In this document: positions 51,936 through 60,690 of the stretch, piece by piece
How the letters are laid out: every line of letters starts with the position of its first letter
How positions within the stretch are numbered: position 1 is the first letter of the stretch
Origin: Pseudomonadota bacterium
Lineage (GTDB): Bacteria; Pseudomonadota; Gammaproteobacteria; Steroidobacterales; Steroidobacteraceae
Length of the DNA stretch: 64,000 nucleotides
Direction of reading: 5' to 3'
Assembly: GCA_026398735.1 (NCBI GenBank)
Contig: JAPLSH010000014.1
Location: 62,001-126,000, forward strand
The notes under the pieces: model-generated
The model's input: the letters and a program-made list of their open reading frames with translations, nothing else
The model's database searches: none
Told to the model about the DNA's origin: nothing
Program-made: the position numbers and the translations under genes

Positions 51936-53218
51936 GTACCGCGGCGCAGAACACAACCGAGTTGCAAGCCTTGATGGATGGCCTGGGTCAGGCCGCGCAG
52001 GGCTGCCGAGAGCAATTGGCGCAGGCTGACGCAGCCAGTCGCGAGCAAGCCTTGTTAGCTGCAGCGGCGCAGATCCGCGGGCGTGCCGCCGAGATTCTGT
52101 CCGCCAATGCGCTCGACATGCAGCAGGCCCGCGAGCGTGGCTTGTCGGGCGCGATGCTTGACCGGCTGCTGCTGGATGCCAAGCGCGTCGAGTCTATGGC
52201 ATGTGGCCTTGAGGCCATCGCGGCGCTGCCAGATGTGCTGGGTACGGTCAGTGCCCAGTGGTCGCGCCCCAATGGCTTGCTGATCCAACGCGTGCGGGTG
52301 CCGCTGGGTGTCATCGGCATCATTTACGAGAGCCGCCCAAACGTCACGGCCGATGCCGGTGCGCTGTGTCTCAAGTCGGGCAATCCGGTGATTTTGCGCG
52401 GTGGTTCAGAGAGCCGGCGTTCCAGCGCTGCCATTCATGCTTGCCTGGTGCAGGGCCTGGAGCAGGCAGGCCTGCCGGCCGCAGCCATCCAACTAGTTCC
52501 CACGACCGATCGGGCTGCCGTGGGCATCATGCTGGCCAGCATGACGCGCTACATCAACGTCATCGTGCCGCGCGGTGGCCGCAGCTTAGTCGAGCGAGTA
52601 CAAGCCGAGGCGCGCGTACCGGTTATCGGTCATCTGGAAGGCATCTGTCATGTGTATGTGGATCGCGATGCAGACCTGACCATGGCACGTGACATCCTGC
52701 TCAACGCCAAGTTGCGCCGCACCGGTATTTGCGGCTCTGCCGAGACCTTGCTGGTTGATGGTGCTGCAGCTGATCGACTGTTGGCACCGCTGGTACTGGC
52801 CTTGCTGGATGCCGGCTGCGAAGTGCGCGGTGATGCGGCAACGCAGCAGGTAGATGCGCGAGTGAAGCCTGCTACGGAAGAGGATTGGCGCACCGAATAC
52901 TTGGATGCGGTGATCTCTGTGCGGCTGGTCGATGGCGTTGATGCTGCTGCAGAGCACATCGCCCGCTATGGCTCAGCGCACACCGAGTCCATCGTCACGG
53001 CCAATCAAGCCACGGCCGATCACTTCTTGGCCCGCGTTGACAGTGCCATCGTGTTGCACAACGCCTCGACGCAGTTTGCCGATGGCGGCGAGTTTGGTAT
53101 GGGCGCAGAGATTGGCATCTCTACCGATCGCTTTCATGCCCGCGGCCCGGTAGGCGTAGAGCAGCTGACCAGCTACAAGTACGTGGTGCGCGGCAACGGC
53201 CAGGTGCGCCCCGGTTGA
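51932..53218 (+). CDS. proA: Gamma-glutamyl phosphate reductase
   Basis: A 428-aa NADPH-dependent reductase that converts gamma-glutamyl phosphate to glutamate semialdehyde in proline synthesis. Recognised by [30 protein letters not shown], the catalytic Cys region [18 protein letters not shown] and the C-terminal [21 protein letters not shown]. The 4-bp overlap with proB allows translational coupling of the labile intermediate's two enzymes. It ends 15 bp before the convergent moaE stop. Confidence 0.96.
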   Translation: MSTAAQNTTELQALMDGLGQAAQGCREQLAQADAASREQALLAAAAQIRGRAAEILSANALDMQQARERGLSGAMLDRLLLDAKRVESMACGLEAIAALPDVLGTVSAQWSRPNGLLIQRVRVPLGVIGIIYESRPNVTADAGALCLKSGNPVILRGGSESRRSSAAIHACLVQGLEQAGLPAAAIQLVPTTDRAAVGIMLASMTRYINVIVPRGGRSLVERVQAEARVPVIGHLEGICHVYVDRDADLTMARDILLNAKLRRTGICGSAETLLVDGAAADRLLAPLVLALLDAGCEVRGDAATQQVDARVKPATEEDWRTEYLDAVISVRLVDGVDAAAEHIARYGSAHTESIVTANQATADHFLARVDSAIVLHNASTQFADGGEFGMGAEIGISTDRFHARGPVGVEQLTSYKYVVRGNGQVRPG

Positions 53219-53233
53219 TCGCAGCGGCCGCCG

Positions 53234-53728
53234 TCAGAGATGACGGTGGCCGTGATCGTGATCAGTGTGCTCCTGATCAGCGTGGTCATGCGCATGGGCA
53301 TCTGCAGCGCAGCGTTCGCAATTGACCCAGCCCGAGGTGCCGTTGACGTAGTGCTCCTGTTTCCAGATCGGCACGCGGTGTTTGACCTCGTCGATGATGA
53401 AGCGGCAGGCCTTAAAGGCCTCATCACGGTGTGCAGCGGATGCGCCCACCCACACAGCCACATCACCCAGTTGCAAGTCACCGACGCGATGCACGCATAG
53501 CGCACGCGTTACACCAAAGCGCGCAATAGCCTCGGCGACGATGCGCTCGCCCTCTTTGATGCCCAGCGGCTCAAAGGCCTCATACGACAGGCGGGTGACC
53601 GCATGACCTTCGTTGTGATTGCGCACCCAGCCTTCAAACGAGGCATAGCCGCCGCAGTACAGATCGGCCAGTTCCTGGCGCAGGGCAGTGCCGTCGATGG
53701 CCTGCTGCGTGAAGCGAAAGGCGCTCAT
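53234..53728 (-). CDS. moaE: Molybdopterin synthase catalytic subunit with His-rich tail
   Basis: A 164-aa subunit that, with MoaD thiocarboxylate, inserts sulfur into precursor Z to form molybdopterin. The MoaE core is intact: GGYASFEGWVRNHNEG, LSYEAFEPLG, VHRVGDLQLGDVAVWVGASAAHRDEAF and the catalytic PIWKQEHYVNG. About 25 residues after the usual end are unusually rich in His and Asp (eight His in the last 20), suggesting metal binding. The family usually ends near WV.C. The start overlaps the MobA-MoaD stop (ATGA). Last gene of the molybdenum-cofactor operon. Confidence 0.93.
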   Translation of the reverse strand: MSAFRFTQQAIDGTALRQELADLYCGGYASFEGWVRNHNEGHAVTRLSYEAFEPLGIKEGERIVAEAIARFGVTRALCVHRVGDLQLGDVAVWVGASAAHRDEAFKACRFIIDEVKHRVPIWKQEHYVNGTSGWVNCERCAADAHAHDHADQEHTDHDHGHRHL

Positions 53729-54558
53729 CCTCCGGCCACCGGCGGGATGAACACCACGGTATCGCCAGCGGCCAACGGTTGCGACCAGTTGGCGAACTCG
53801 GTGTTGATGGCCACCTTGAGCGAGCCTTCGGCCAGCGTAAAGCCATGGCGCACAGCCAGCTCTGCATACAGCTCGCTGGCAGTGGTGGCGGTGGTGCTGA
53901 GCGATTCTTCGGCACGACCGGCTTGATCGCGCAGCAGCGCAAAATACTGCACGCGCAGTGTGCGTGTGGCAGCGGCATCCAACCCTTGGCGGGCGGCGCG
54001 CAGTTCATCGGGCGTGTTCACGTTGTCCAAAGCCTCGGGGTTGGGCTGGTCGAGCAGCAGCGTATCGTGCTGCAGTAGAAATTTTCGAGGGCAGTTGCGG
54101 CCACCCGTCACGAATTGCAACAGGGCAGGGCCACTGGCGGGCTCCCAGATAGCGCACAGCGGTTCGGGCAGGCCATCGTGGCTGCTGCGAAAGGCTGTGG
54201 CTTGGCGAGCCGGATCGCGACCTGCCACCAGCGTGGCCAGTGTGGCGGCATCGAGCATCGGCAGATCACAGGCCAGTACCAGCCATGCGGCTGTAGGGTC
54301 CGCCTGCTGTGCGGCCAGGATGCCGGCAGCGGGGCCTTGCACGCCGGGGCCATCCACCACTTGGGCATGGCGGGCGCGCAGCGGGTCATCCACCTGATCC
54401 GGTCGCACCGATACGCTGACGTTGGTCGTGACCGCTTGCAGCAGTGCCACGGCACGTTCTAGTTGTGTCTGACCTGCATAGTCGAGCAGCGCCTTGTCGC
54501 GTTGCATGCGCGTGCTGCGGCCGCCGCTGAGCACCAGTCCGCGCAGCGCTGCGCTCAT
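53725..54558 (-). CDS. MobA-MoaD fusion (guanylyltransferase plus molybdopterin synthase small subunit)
   Basis: A 277-aa two-domain protein. Residues about 1-190 are MobA-like: [27 protein letters not shown] and NVNTPDEL, the molybdenum-cofactor guanylyltransferase fold. Residues about 200-277 are MoaD-like ([19 protein letters not shown], then [10 protein letters not shown] and the C-terminal VFIPPVAGG). The Gly-Gly end is required for thiocarboxylation. The two are normally separate genes; there is no stop or frame change between them. It overlaps moaC and moaE by 4 bp at each end. MobA acts late and MoaD early in the pathway, so fusion may be for dosage. The GTP- rather than CTP-specificity is not proven by sequence. 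Confidence 0.9.
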   Translation of the reverse strand: MSAALRGLVLSGGRSTRMQRDKALLDYAGQTQLERAVALLQAVTTNVSVSVRPDQVDDPLRARHAQVVDGPGVQGPAAGILAAQQADPTAAWLVLACDLPMLDAATLATLVAGRDPARQATAFRSSHDGLPEPLCAIWEPASGPALLQFVTGGRNCPRKFLLQHDTLLLDQPNPEALDNVNTPDELRAARQGLDAAATRTLRVQYFALLRDQAGRAEESLSTTATTASELYAELAVRHGFTLAEGSLKVAINTEFANWSQPLAAGDTVVFIPPVAGG

Positions 54559-55049
54559 GCGCTAGCCTTGCGTTTGAAGTCGCGCTTGCCACCGCGCTTA
54601 GCCAGCAGTCGCACTTGCTCAATCACGATGTCATGCGACAGCGCTTTGCACATGTCATAGATGGTCAGTGCTGCAACGCTGGCGCCGGTCAGGGCTTCCA
54701 TCTCCACGCCAGTGCGATGCTCGACGGCCACTTTGCAGGTGATCCGCAGACCACCGCGTCGCGGCAGTACTTCGATGGACACATGGTCCACCGGCAAGGG
54801 ATGGCAGAAAGGAATCAGTTCGTGCGTACGCTTTACCGCCAGTGTGCCGGCGATGATAGCGGTGTCGAACACCGGGCCTTTTTTGGTGCGATGGCCGGTG
54901 GCCGCCAGTTCGCGCGCCACGTTGGCCGGCAGCTTTATGAGGGCCTCGGCCACTGCTTCACGGCGCGTGACCGCTTTGGCGCCCACATCAACCATGGTGG
55001 GGCGATTGGCAGCATCCAGATGCGTCAGGCCGGATTTCTTGGTTGCCAT
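54555..55049 (-). CDS. moaC: Cyclic pyranopterin monophosphate synthase
   Basis: A 164-aa enzyme for the second step of molybdopterin biosynthesis, making cyclic pyranopterin monophosphate. Conserved parts: [74 protein letters not shown]. The length is standard. Overlaps the fusion gene by 4 bp and follows moaA after 1 bp. Confidence 0.96.
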   Translation of the reverse strand: MATKKSGLTHLDAANRPTMVDVGAKAVTRREAVAEALIKLPANVARELAATGHRTKKGPVFDTAIIAGTLAVKRTHELIPFCHPLPVDHVSIEVLPRRGGLRITCKVAVEHRTGVEMEALTGASVAALTIYDMCKALSHDIVIEQVRLLAKRGGKRDFKRKASA

Positions 55050-55050
55050 G

Positions 55051-56091
55051 TCAGCCGCCGATGTAATTCATTTCGATTTTGGGTTGGCTGTCGCTGCGTG
55101 AGCGCAGCACAGCGCGCTGTTCACTGTAGCGATCGCCACGTGCCTGCCACAGACCGCGCAGCAGCGTATCCATCTCTGCATCGCTGGCGCCGCTGCGCAG
55201 TGGGCCACGCAGATCGGTGCCAGTCTGCGCAAACAAGCAGGTGTAGAGCGAGCCATCTGACGACAGTCGCGCACGCGAGCACGCACCGCAAAACGGTTGC
55301 GTGACCGATGAGATGAAGCCTACTTCGCCCTGACCATCATCAAACGCATAGCGACGCGCCACTTCGCCGACATAGTCGGGCTTGACTGCATGCAGCGGCC
55401 AGCGTGCGCCGATTTGCTCGACAAGATCGCGCGACGGCACAACCAGCTGTTCACGCCAGTCGTTGCGGTTGCCGACATCCATGTATTCAATAAAGCGCAC
55501 GGTGACCCCGGTGCCGCGAAAGCGCTCAACCAGATCGATCACACCGTTTTCGTTGACGCCGCGCTGGATGACCGCGTTGACCTTGATGGGACCAAGACCT
55601 GCTGCCTGCGCATGCTCGATACCCTCAAGCACTTCAGTGACGCGACCCATACCGCCGTTCATACGCGCAAAGGTATCTTGGTCGAGGCTGTCCAAGCTCA
55701 CCGTCACGCGTGACAGTCCTGCCGCCTTAAGTTCTGAGGCATAGCGCGACAGCAACACGCCGTTGGTGGTCAGCGCGATGTCGTCGATACCGTCGATGCC
55801 ATGCAGATCGCCGATCAACTCGGCTAGGTTCACGCGCAGCAAAGGCTCGCCGCCTGTGATGCGCAGCTTGCGCACACCCAGCGGCACAAACAGCCGCGTG
55901 AGGCGCAGGATCTCGGTGAAGTCCAGCCGCTCGCTGGTCTTGAGGAACGGGTAGTGCTCGTGAAAGCGCTCGCGCGGCATGCAATACGGGCAACGGAAGT
56001 TGCAGCGGTCCATCACCGAAATGCGCAGGTCGCGCAGCGGGCGGCGCAGCGCGTCGAGCGCTGGCTGGGCAATGGGTGTGTCTGTGTTCAT
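55051..56091 (-). CDS. moaA: GTP 3',8-cyclase (radical SAM)
   Basis: A 346-aa radical-SAM enzyme that starts molybdopterin biosynthesis from GTP. The SAM 4Fe-4S motif [10 protein letters not shown] is at residues 28-37 (Cys30, 34, 37), the second cluster motif is [20 protein letters not shown] (C-terminal half), and the chain ends in the needed Gly-Gly (YIGG). The ATG at 56091 was chosen over one seven codons upstream because the family begins there. It is 14 bp after the moeA stop, consistent with an operon. Confidence 0.95.
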   Translation of the reverse strand: MNTDTPIAQPALDALRRPLRDLRISVMDRCNFRCPYCMPRERFHEHYPFLKTSERLDFTEILRLTRLFVPLGVRKLRITGGEPLLRVNLAELIGDLHGIDGIDDIALTTNGVLLSRYASELKAAGLSRVTVSLDSLDQDTFARMNGGMGRVTEVLEGIEHAQAAGLGPIKVNAVIQRGVNENGVIDLVERFRGTGVTVRFIEYMDVGNRNDWREQLVVPSRDLVEQIGARWPLHAVKPDYVGEVARRYAFDDGQGEVGFISSVTQPFCGACSRARLSSDGSLYTCLFAQTGTDLRGPLRSGASDAEMDTLLRGLWQARGDRYSEQRAVLRSRSDSQPKIEMNYIGG

Positions 56092-56105
56092 GCTGTGTAT
56101 TCGCC

Positions 56106-57311
56106 TTACCACCGGTACAGGCGGGTCACAAATCCTTTGGGGTAGACCGCGGGGCCGGGCGGCAGTTCAACAAAGCCCACAGTACCAGCCAATGCGGCGA
56201 AATCGCCCGAGCCATTGTGCGGTGCGGCCACCGCCCAGCTGCGGCCCCACTCGTCGGTGTCCAGTTTGACCGGGACAAAGCCTGTAAACGTTGAGTTCCA
56301 GTTTACCGGTTTTGCCAGCGCAATTTTGGCCGGTGACGCTGTGCCCGGTGCTGCACCCATCGCGTTGATCAGTGCTGGAACCACATAGCGCGATAGGCAC
56401 ACCATGGTGGATACCGGGTTACCAGGCAGGGCAAACACCGATTGGCCTTCGGAACCGATACCAAACCACATGGGCTTGCCCGGTCGTTGCGCGATGCGAT
56501 GGAACACTTCCCGCACGCCGCAGCTGGCCAGTGCGGCGGGCACCAGGTCGAGTTTGCCCATCGACACGCCACCAGAGAGGATCAGCACGTTATAGCTTTG
56601 CAGGTGTTGATGCAGACGCTGCTGTAAGACCTCTGCGTCATCGGGCAGGTGGTCATCCCCAACCCGAGCAAAGCCGTGATGACGCAGTGTGGCGGCAATG
56701 CCATAGGCATTGGAGCGACGCAGCTGCCAAGGCTTGATGGGCTCGCCGGGCTCGATCAGTTCGTTGCCGGTGGAAATCACCATCACCGACGGTTGCTCGC
56801 TGACCCGTAGTCGTGCCATGCCGGCACCGGCTGCGACCGCCACATCCGGCGGTGCCAGCGGGGTGCCTGCACTGAGCAGCAACTGGCCCTGCTGTTGGTC
56901 ACTGCCTCGGCGGTGCACGTTTTGGCTGATTTCGACGGTTAGATCTTTGTCGACGTGCGCTATGCCATCGGTAACGGTGATGCGCTCGACGGGAATCACG
57001 CAGTCACAGCCCGCCGGCAGCATGGCGCCGGTCATCGCTTCGATGCAGTGTTGACCGGAGATCAGCGACAGCGGCGGATCGCCCGCGGCCTGCAGGCCCT
57101 GGATAGCAAAGCTGCGCTGACCGGACTGCACGCTGGCAGCTTGCAGGGCAATGCCATCCATAGACACGCGATCGAAGGGCGGTTGATCGCGCTCGGCATA
57201 GATGTTTTCACGCAGGATCGACCCTGCCGTGTGCCCCACCGGCAGGGATTCAATCGGCAGACAGGCAAGCGTCTGCCCGATCAGGCGTTGGGCATCGGCA
57301 GGGGTCAGCAT
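56106..57311 (-). CDS. moeA: Molybdopterin molybdenumtransferase MoeA
   Basis: A 401-aa enzyme that inserts molybdate into molybdopterin. Evidence: RVSMDGIALQ near the N-terminus, GAMLPAGCDCVIPVE, VISTGNEL, LILSGGVSMGKLDLVPAAL and FALPGNPVSTMVCLSRYV. The start at 57311 fits the family. It is the first gene of the molybdenum-cofactor operon moeA-moaA-moaC-mobA/moaD-moaE and is 40 bp downstream of a small secreted protein gene. No Moco riboswitch-like structure was seen in the short leader, though I cannot fold it here. Confidence 0.95.
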   Translation of the reverse strand: MLTPADAQRLIGQTLACLPIESLPVGHTAGSILRENIYAERDQPPFDRVSMDGIALQAASVQSGQRSFAIQGLQAAGDPPLSLISGQHCIEAMTGAMLPAGCDCVIPVERITVTDGIAHVDKDLTVEISQNVHRRGSDQQQGQLLLSAGTPLAPPDVAVAAGAGMARLRVSEQPSVMVISTGNELIEPGEPIKPWQLRRSNAYGIAATLRHHGFARVGDDHLPDDAEVLQQRLHQHLQSYNVLILSGGVSMGKLDLVPAALASCGVREVFHRIAQRPGKPMWFGIGSEGQSVFALPGNPVSTMVCLSRYVVPALINAMGAAPGTASPAKIALAKPVNWNSTFTGFVPVKLDTDEWGRSWAVAAPHNGSGDFAALAGTVGFVELPPGPAVYPKGFVTRLYRW

Positions 57312-57351
57312 TGTTGCCAGCCCCTCCGGGCGACGCAGACCGATCGAAGGT

Positions 57352-57720
57352 TTAATTCGACGGTTGAGCCGCCTTGTAGATGCGGATCTGCTCGTTAAGG
57401 CGTGCGGCAATCGACTGCAGTTCGTCGATCGCGGCGTTGTTCTTCTGCGCGTGCAGCAGGTTCATCGCCTTTTTCTGATCTTCGGACAGCGTGTCGTTCT
57501 GACGCGAGAGGCTCTCGTCCAGCTCGGTCTTTATGCAGCCCAGATAGTTTTCGATGTCGACGTTGTATTGCTTGACCGCTTTGTTGGCGGCAACCATGGC
57601 GTCTATCGAGGCGGTTTTACCGTCCGGAATAGCGGCCGGAGCCTTCGGGTAGGTGCAGTCGGCAAAGGCGGGCACGGCGGCAAATGCGGCAAGCACGAGC
57701 AGAACAGCAGAGCGTTTCAT
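57352..57720 (-). CDS. Small secreted hypothetical protein
   Basis: A 122-aa exported protein with a signal peptide (about 1-20, AVPAFA) and then DCTYPKAPAAIPDG. The mature part is helical with many Lys, Gln and Asp residues (ENYLGCIKTELDESLSRQND), a possible coiled coil. Two cysteines (just after the signal and near residue 60) could form one disulfide. ATG 57720 follows GGGAGA. I know no family. It may be transcribed with moeA (40 bp away) but a functional link is not evident. Confidence 0.75.
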   Translation of the reverse strand: MKRSAVLLVLAAFAAVPAFADCTYPKAPAAIPDGKTASIDAMVAANKAVKQYNVDIENYLGCIKTELDESLSRQNDTLSEDQKKAMNLLHAQKNNAAIDELQSIAARLNEQIRIYKAAQPSN

Positions 57721-57819
57721 GGAATCTCCCGAGAGTTGGTCGGCCATAGGCTGCTGGCTAGTGTAAGAGCGACTGCGCGGCGGGGCCAGCCTGTTGTGAG
57801 GTGGCGGGCTCTTAAGTGG

Positions 57820-58920
57820 TCACTGGGGGCCGTCGCCGCCCTGATCTGGCTTGCGTAACCGGTCTTGGCCACGTTTTTCGAGGGCCAGCATCATCAAAAT
57901 CAGCCAACTGAAGATGTCGGCACCAATGGCCGCAATCCAAACAAAGCCAATCACCGACAAAAAGGTCGTGATTAATATTTTAAGGGTGCTGCCAATATGC
58001 CCCTTCAGCCAGCTGAAATTCAGGAGCGAGTTTTCATCATGGGCAACTTGGGCTGCTCGAACCCTCTCCGTGAGGGAGAGCACTTCCAGCTGGGCGTCAC
58101 CGTGCGCTTGCGCCGCGTTATCCACGGCCGAGGCTGCAGCAGTTGCCGCCTCTGCCGACTCAAGAACTGCTTGATGAGATGAATTGACTGCAGCAAACAA
58201 TTGGACCAGCAGGTTGCATTTTGCTTCGTTGTAATCGGTCCAGCCGGTGCACTTCTCGTTGATCTCAGTTTGTAAGCGCTCGGATTCTTGTTCGGCAGAC
58301 TCTATGGACTCCGTTTGTAGAATCGATTGGGTTGCACCTGCCACGTTGAGTCCGGTGCTGCCTGATTTGAGTGCTGCAACTGCTTTGTCGCGGCTGGCAA
58401 TTGCGCTGGCGTTGGCCGCCTGAGCTGTTGAGCTCTTTGCCTTCAGAGAGTCCAGGAAATCAGCGCGGTTGGATTCTTCCAGTTTCTTTTGTGCATCCGC
58501 TAGGCCCGACTTTGCAGCTGCTAACGACTCACTGAGCAGCGATTGACTGGCGATCTCGTCGCGTGGGTATAGAGCTATCAGTGCCGAGACCACACCGCCG
58601 GAAAGCCACAACAGAGCGCAAATGACGATGGCAACGTATTGCAGCCGGTTGGCTTGGAACAGCAGGTGCTGGCGCGTGTTGCGGTAGGGTTGCTCAACCT
58701 CGTCGGTTTTCTTGAACATCGCCAGCACGCGTTGCAGGAAGCGAAAAGGTGCTGTGAAGTAAGAGGCGATAATCAGGCCAATGCCCTTCAAAGCGACTCG
58801 CGCCTCGTTCCCGCCCAATAATTTAAAAAGCAGCGCCAACACGGCGAGGAAAGTCAGCAACGAGAGGACGGGATGCTGGTAGATCGTGCCGAAAAAGCCG
58901 AAGAAATCAAAAAGGCCCAT
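57820..58920 (-). CDS. Membrane protein with long coiled coil, unknown function
   Basis: A 366-aa protein with membrane helices at about 15-35, 43-62 and 95-118, an exported or cytoplasmic Ala/Glu/Gln/Ser-rich coiled coil at about 125-300 (SLLSESLAAAKSGLADAQKK and so on), and a final helix pair at about 312-345. No known domain. Its DNA seems somewhat lower in GC than its neighbours, and it lies 96 bp from a tRNA-Arg gene, a common insertion site, so acquisition by transfer is possible but not shown. It contains CTCTCCGTGAGGGAGAG, a hairpin-forming element within the coding frame. Confidence 0.75.
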   Translation of the reverse strand: MGLFDFFGFFGTIYQHPVLSLLTFLAVLALLFKLLGGNEARVALKGIGLIIASYFTAPFRFLQRVLAMFKKTDEVEQPYRNTRQHLLFQANRLQYVAIVICALLWLSGGVVSALIALYPRDEIASQSLLSESLAAAKSGLADAQKKLEESNRADFLDSLKAKSSTAQAANASAIASRDKAVAALKSGSTGLNVAGATQSILQTESIESAEQESERLQTEINEKCTGWTDYNEAKCNLLVQLFAAVNSSHQAVLESAEAATAAASAVDNAAQAHGDAQLEVLSLTERVRAAQVAHDENSLLNFSWLKGHIGSTLKILITTFLSVIGFVWIAAIGADIFSWLILMMLALEKRGQDRLRKPDQGGDGPQ

Positions 58921-59016
58921 GTTTTATACCGCCGTGCTTGCGATGTGGTTTGCGGCGCGTTGCGCTAAGTTGTCCTTGCGTGTGCAAGGAGACTTGTAAG
59001 ACCATCTGAAGACGGC

Positions 59017-59093
59017 GCGCCCGTAGCTCAGTTGGATAGAGTAGCTGGCTTCGAACCAGTTGGTCGGCGGTTCGAATCCGTCCGGGCGCACCA
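59017..59093 (+). tRNA. tRNA-Arg, anticodon UCG
   Basis: A 77-base cloverleaf with encoded CCA. Acceptor stem GCGCCCG pairs with CGGGCGC; the D arm is GCTCAGTTGGATAGAGT; the anticodon arm GCTGG-CTTCGAA-CCAGT gives anticodon TCG (reading CGA arginine codons); the T arm GGCGG-TTCGAAT-CCGTC has the expected TTCGA. Some stem positions are G-T. Followed by a terminator hairpin. Confidence 0.93.
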
Positions 59094-59101
59094 ATAGATC
59101 C

Positions 59102-59133
59102 AAAAGAGTCCTTATCTCTAAGGCGCTCTTTTT
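59102..59133 (+). terminator. Terminator hairpin after tRNA-Arg
   Basis: AAAAGAG pairs with CTCTTTT around an inner CCTTA/TAAGG stem with loop TCTC and one mismatch, ending in a T5 run. It starts 8 bp after the tRNA 3' end. Confidence 0.8.
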
Positions 59134-59139
59134 GTGAGC

Positions 59140-59679
59140 TCAGGTCGGCGCTGCGAGCGGCAGCGTCATCTCCAGCGTGTCATCGCCCAGACCCAGATAG
59201 ATCTGCCCCTCTGACCGCGACAGCGACCACTGCATGCGCCGCTCCAGCCGCGATACCAGCTGCGTCAGCCAGTCGCGATCCAGCGCATACACCTGCAAAT
59301 GCTCGGCGCGATGGATCTTGGCCTCGGCCAGACGCTGCAGCCACAACGTTGGGTCCTTGTGCGCGTAGACCACCACCTGCGGCGCAGCCTTGCTGGCGCG
59401 GTGTAGTCGCGCCGGCTCGGGCAGGCCGATGTCTATCCAAGTCTTCAGTACGCCCGTCAGATCGCGCACTGCGATGGCCGGCTCGTCCGGATCTGACAGC
59501 CCCTTGGAAAAGGCGATGCCCTCGGTGTACTGCAGGCAATAGGCCAGCACGCGCGTCAGCAGATAGTCCTGCGTTTCGCTGGGATGCTGGGCCACCCGCA
59601 GGTTCAACGTCTCATAGACCCCGCGGTCCACGTCGGCCAGGTTGATGTCAAAGGTGTAAATCGTGCTGCCGAGTGCCAT
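59140..59679 (-). CDS. yaeQ: YaeQ family protein
   Basis: A 179-aa cytoplasmic protein of the YaeQ family, which has a PD-(D/E)XK nuclease-like fold but no confirmed nuclease activity. The N-terminus (STIYTFDINLADVDRGVYE) is the family start; HPSETQDYLLTRVLAYCLQY, GLSDPDEPAI and the tail LEMTLPL also fit. The start at 59679 is taken over a frame that continues 14 codons upstream. It is divergent from dsbA with 81 bp between starts. Escherichia coli YaeQ was named for suppressing an RfaH defect. Confidence 0.9.
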   Translation of the reverse strand: MALGSTIYTFDINLADVDRGVYETLNLRVAQHPSETQDYLLTRVLAYCLQYTEGIAFSKGLSDPDEPAIAVRDLTGVLKTWIDIGLPEPARLHRASKAAPQVVVYAHKDPTLWLQRLAEAKIHRAEHLQVYALDRDWLTQLVSRLERRMQWSLSRSEGQIYLGLGDDTLEMTLPLAAPT

Positions 59680-59760
59680 GGTGCTGCCGTTTGCTGCCCG
59701 GTCATGCGAAAATCCGCGCACGGGACTGACACCATCTCACCACACAACATGGGGCTACAC

Positions 59761-60462
59761 ATGACGATGGCAAGACGTGCACTGCTGGGAATGGCCGCGC
59801 TGCTGCTGGGCAGCGCGCTAGGTGTGGCGACGGCTGCCGATGCTTCCAAGTGGGTGGAGGGTCGCCACTACACCGTGTTGCGCCCCGCGCAGCCTACTCA
59901 GGTGCCGACCGGCAAGGTCGAGGTCACCGAAGTGTTCTCTTACGGCTGCCCTGCCTGCTTCCAGTTCCAAGGCATGATGGAAAAAATCAAGGCGAGTCTG
60001 CCTGCCAATGCGCAACTCAACTTTGTGCATGCCTCTTGGAATTCGTCGGAATCCTGGCCCCTGTTCCAGCGTTCGTTCATCACGGCGCAGGCCTTGGGTA
60101 TTGCCGATAAGAGCCACGGTGCCATGTTTACCGCCATCTGGGGTCCCAATGGCCCCTTGGCTGTGGTCGACATGCAGACCCAGCGTCTCAAGTCGCGCCA
60201 GCCCAGCATCGAAGATGTGGCGCGGTTTTATGCTTCGCGCGGTGGCGTGACAGCCGAGCAGTTTGTGCAAGCCGCCAAGTCGTTTTCGGTCGAGACGCGC
60301 ATGAAGCAGAGCGATGCGCTGGTCAAAGCCTATTTGGTCGAAGGCACACCGACTTTGCTGGTCGCCGGTAAATACCGCATCAACAACTCCATGCTGTCCG
60401 CAGCAACCGATTACACCGATCTCATTGCGTATCTGGTGAAAAAGGAAAGCGGCACCCGCTAA
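59761..60462 (+). CDS. dsbA: Thiol:disulfide interchange protein DsbA
   Basis: A 233-aa periplasmic oxidoreductase that introduces disulfides into exported proteins. Signal peptide about 1-26; the thioredoxin-like fold has the active site YGCPACFQF (Cys63, Cys66), here CPAC rather than CPHC, and the cis-Pro loop VEGTPTLLV. The Ala in the active-site dipeptide may lower the redox potential compared with CPHC; this is known from mutants of the family. Start 59761 has GGGG six bases upstream; an ATG four codons before and one two codons after are alternatives. Directly followed (12 bp) by the DksA-type gene. Confidence 0.9.
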   Translation: MTMARRALLGMAALLLGSALGVATAADASKWVEGRHYTVLRPAQPTQVPTGKVEVTEVFSYGCPACFQFQGMMEKIKASLPANAQLNFVHASWNSSESWPLFQRSFITAQALGIADKSHGAMFTAIWGPNGPLAVVDMQTQRLKSRQPSIEDVARFYASRGGVTAEQFVQAAKSFSVETRMKQSDALVKAYLVEGTPTLLVAGKYRINNSMLSAATDYTDLIAYLVKKESGTR

Positions 60463-60474
60463 GAGCCGTCAGTC

Positions 60475-60681
60475 ATGGCAGGTGGGTGGACCGCCGATGG
60501 TGCGGTGCAGCAGCAGATAGATGACAGCATCCAGGATGCGCTGGCTAAGCTGCGCGCGCAGCAGGCCAGCGGTCCGGGGTTGCCCAATTGCGAAGATTGC
60601 AACGCAGAGATTCCGCTGGCCCGGCGCCAGGCGCTGCCCGGTGCACGGTTGTGCATAGCCTGTCAGAGCGCGCGCGAATAA
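60475..60681 (+). CDS. TraR/DksA-type C4 zinc-finger protein
   Basis: A 68-aa protein of the short TraR/DksA class. The C4 zinc finger is CEDCNAEIPLARRQALP with LCIACQ, and the N-terminal helix DGAVQQQIDDSIQDALAKLR contains the Asp residues that enter the RNA polymerase secondary channel in TraR. It lacks the long coiled coil of DksA. It is likely to modulate transcription initiation. Such short versions are frequent in phage and plasmids but also in chromosomes; nothing mobile is near. Confidence 0.9.
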   Translation: MAGGWTADGAVQQQIDDSIQDALAKLRAQQASGPGLPNCEDCNAEIPLARRQALPGARLCIACQSARE

Positions 60682-60690
60682 CGCGTCAGG

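Noticed and set aside
58063-58080. CTCTCCGTGAGGGAGAG hairpin
   Set aside because: It resembles a widespread intergenic repeat but lies inside the coding frame of the membrane protein, and no second copy was noticed in the window.
60475-60681. TraR/DksA-type gene as a sign of a plasmid or phage
   Set aside because: Flanked by dsbA and ordinary chromosomal genes, with no mobile genes nearby.
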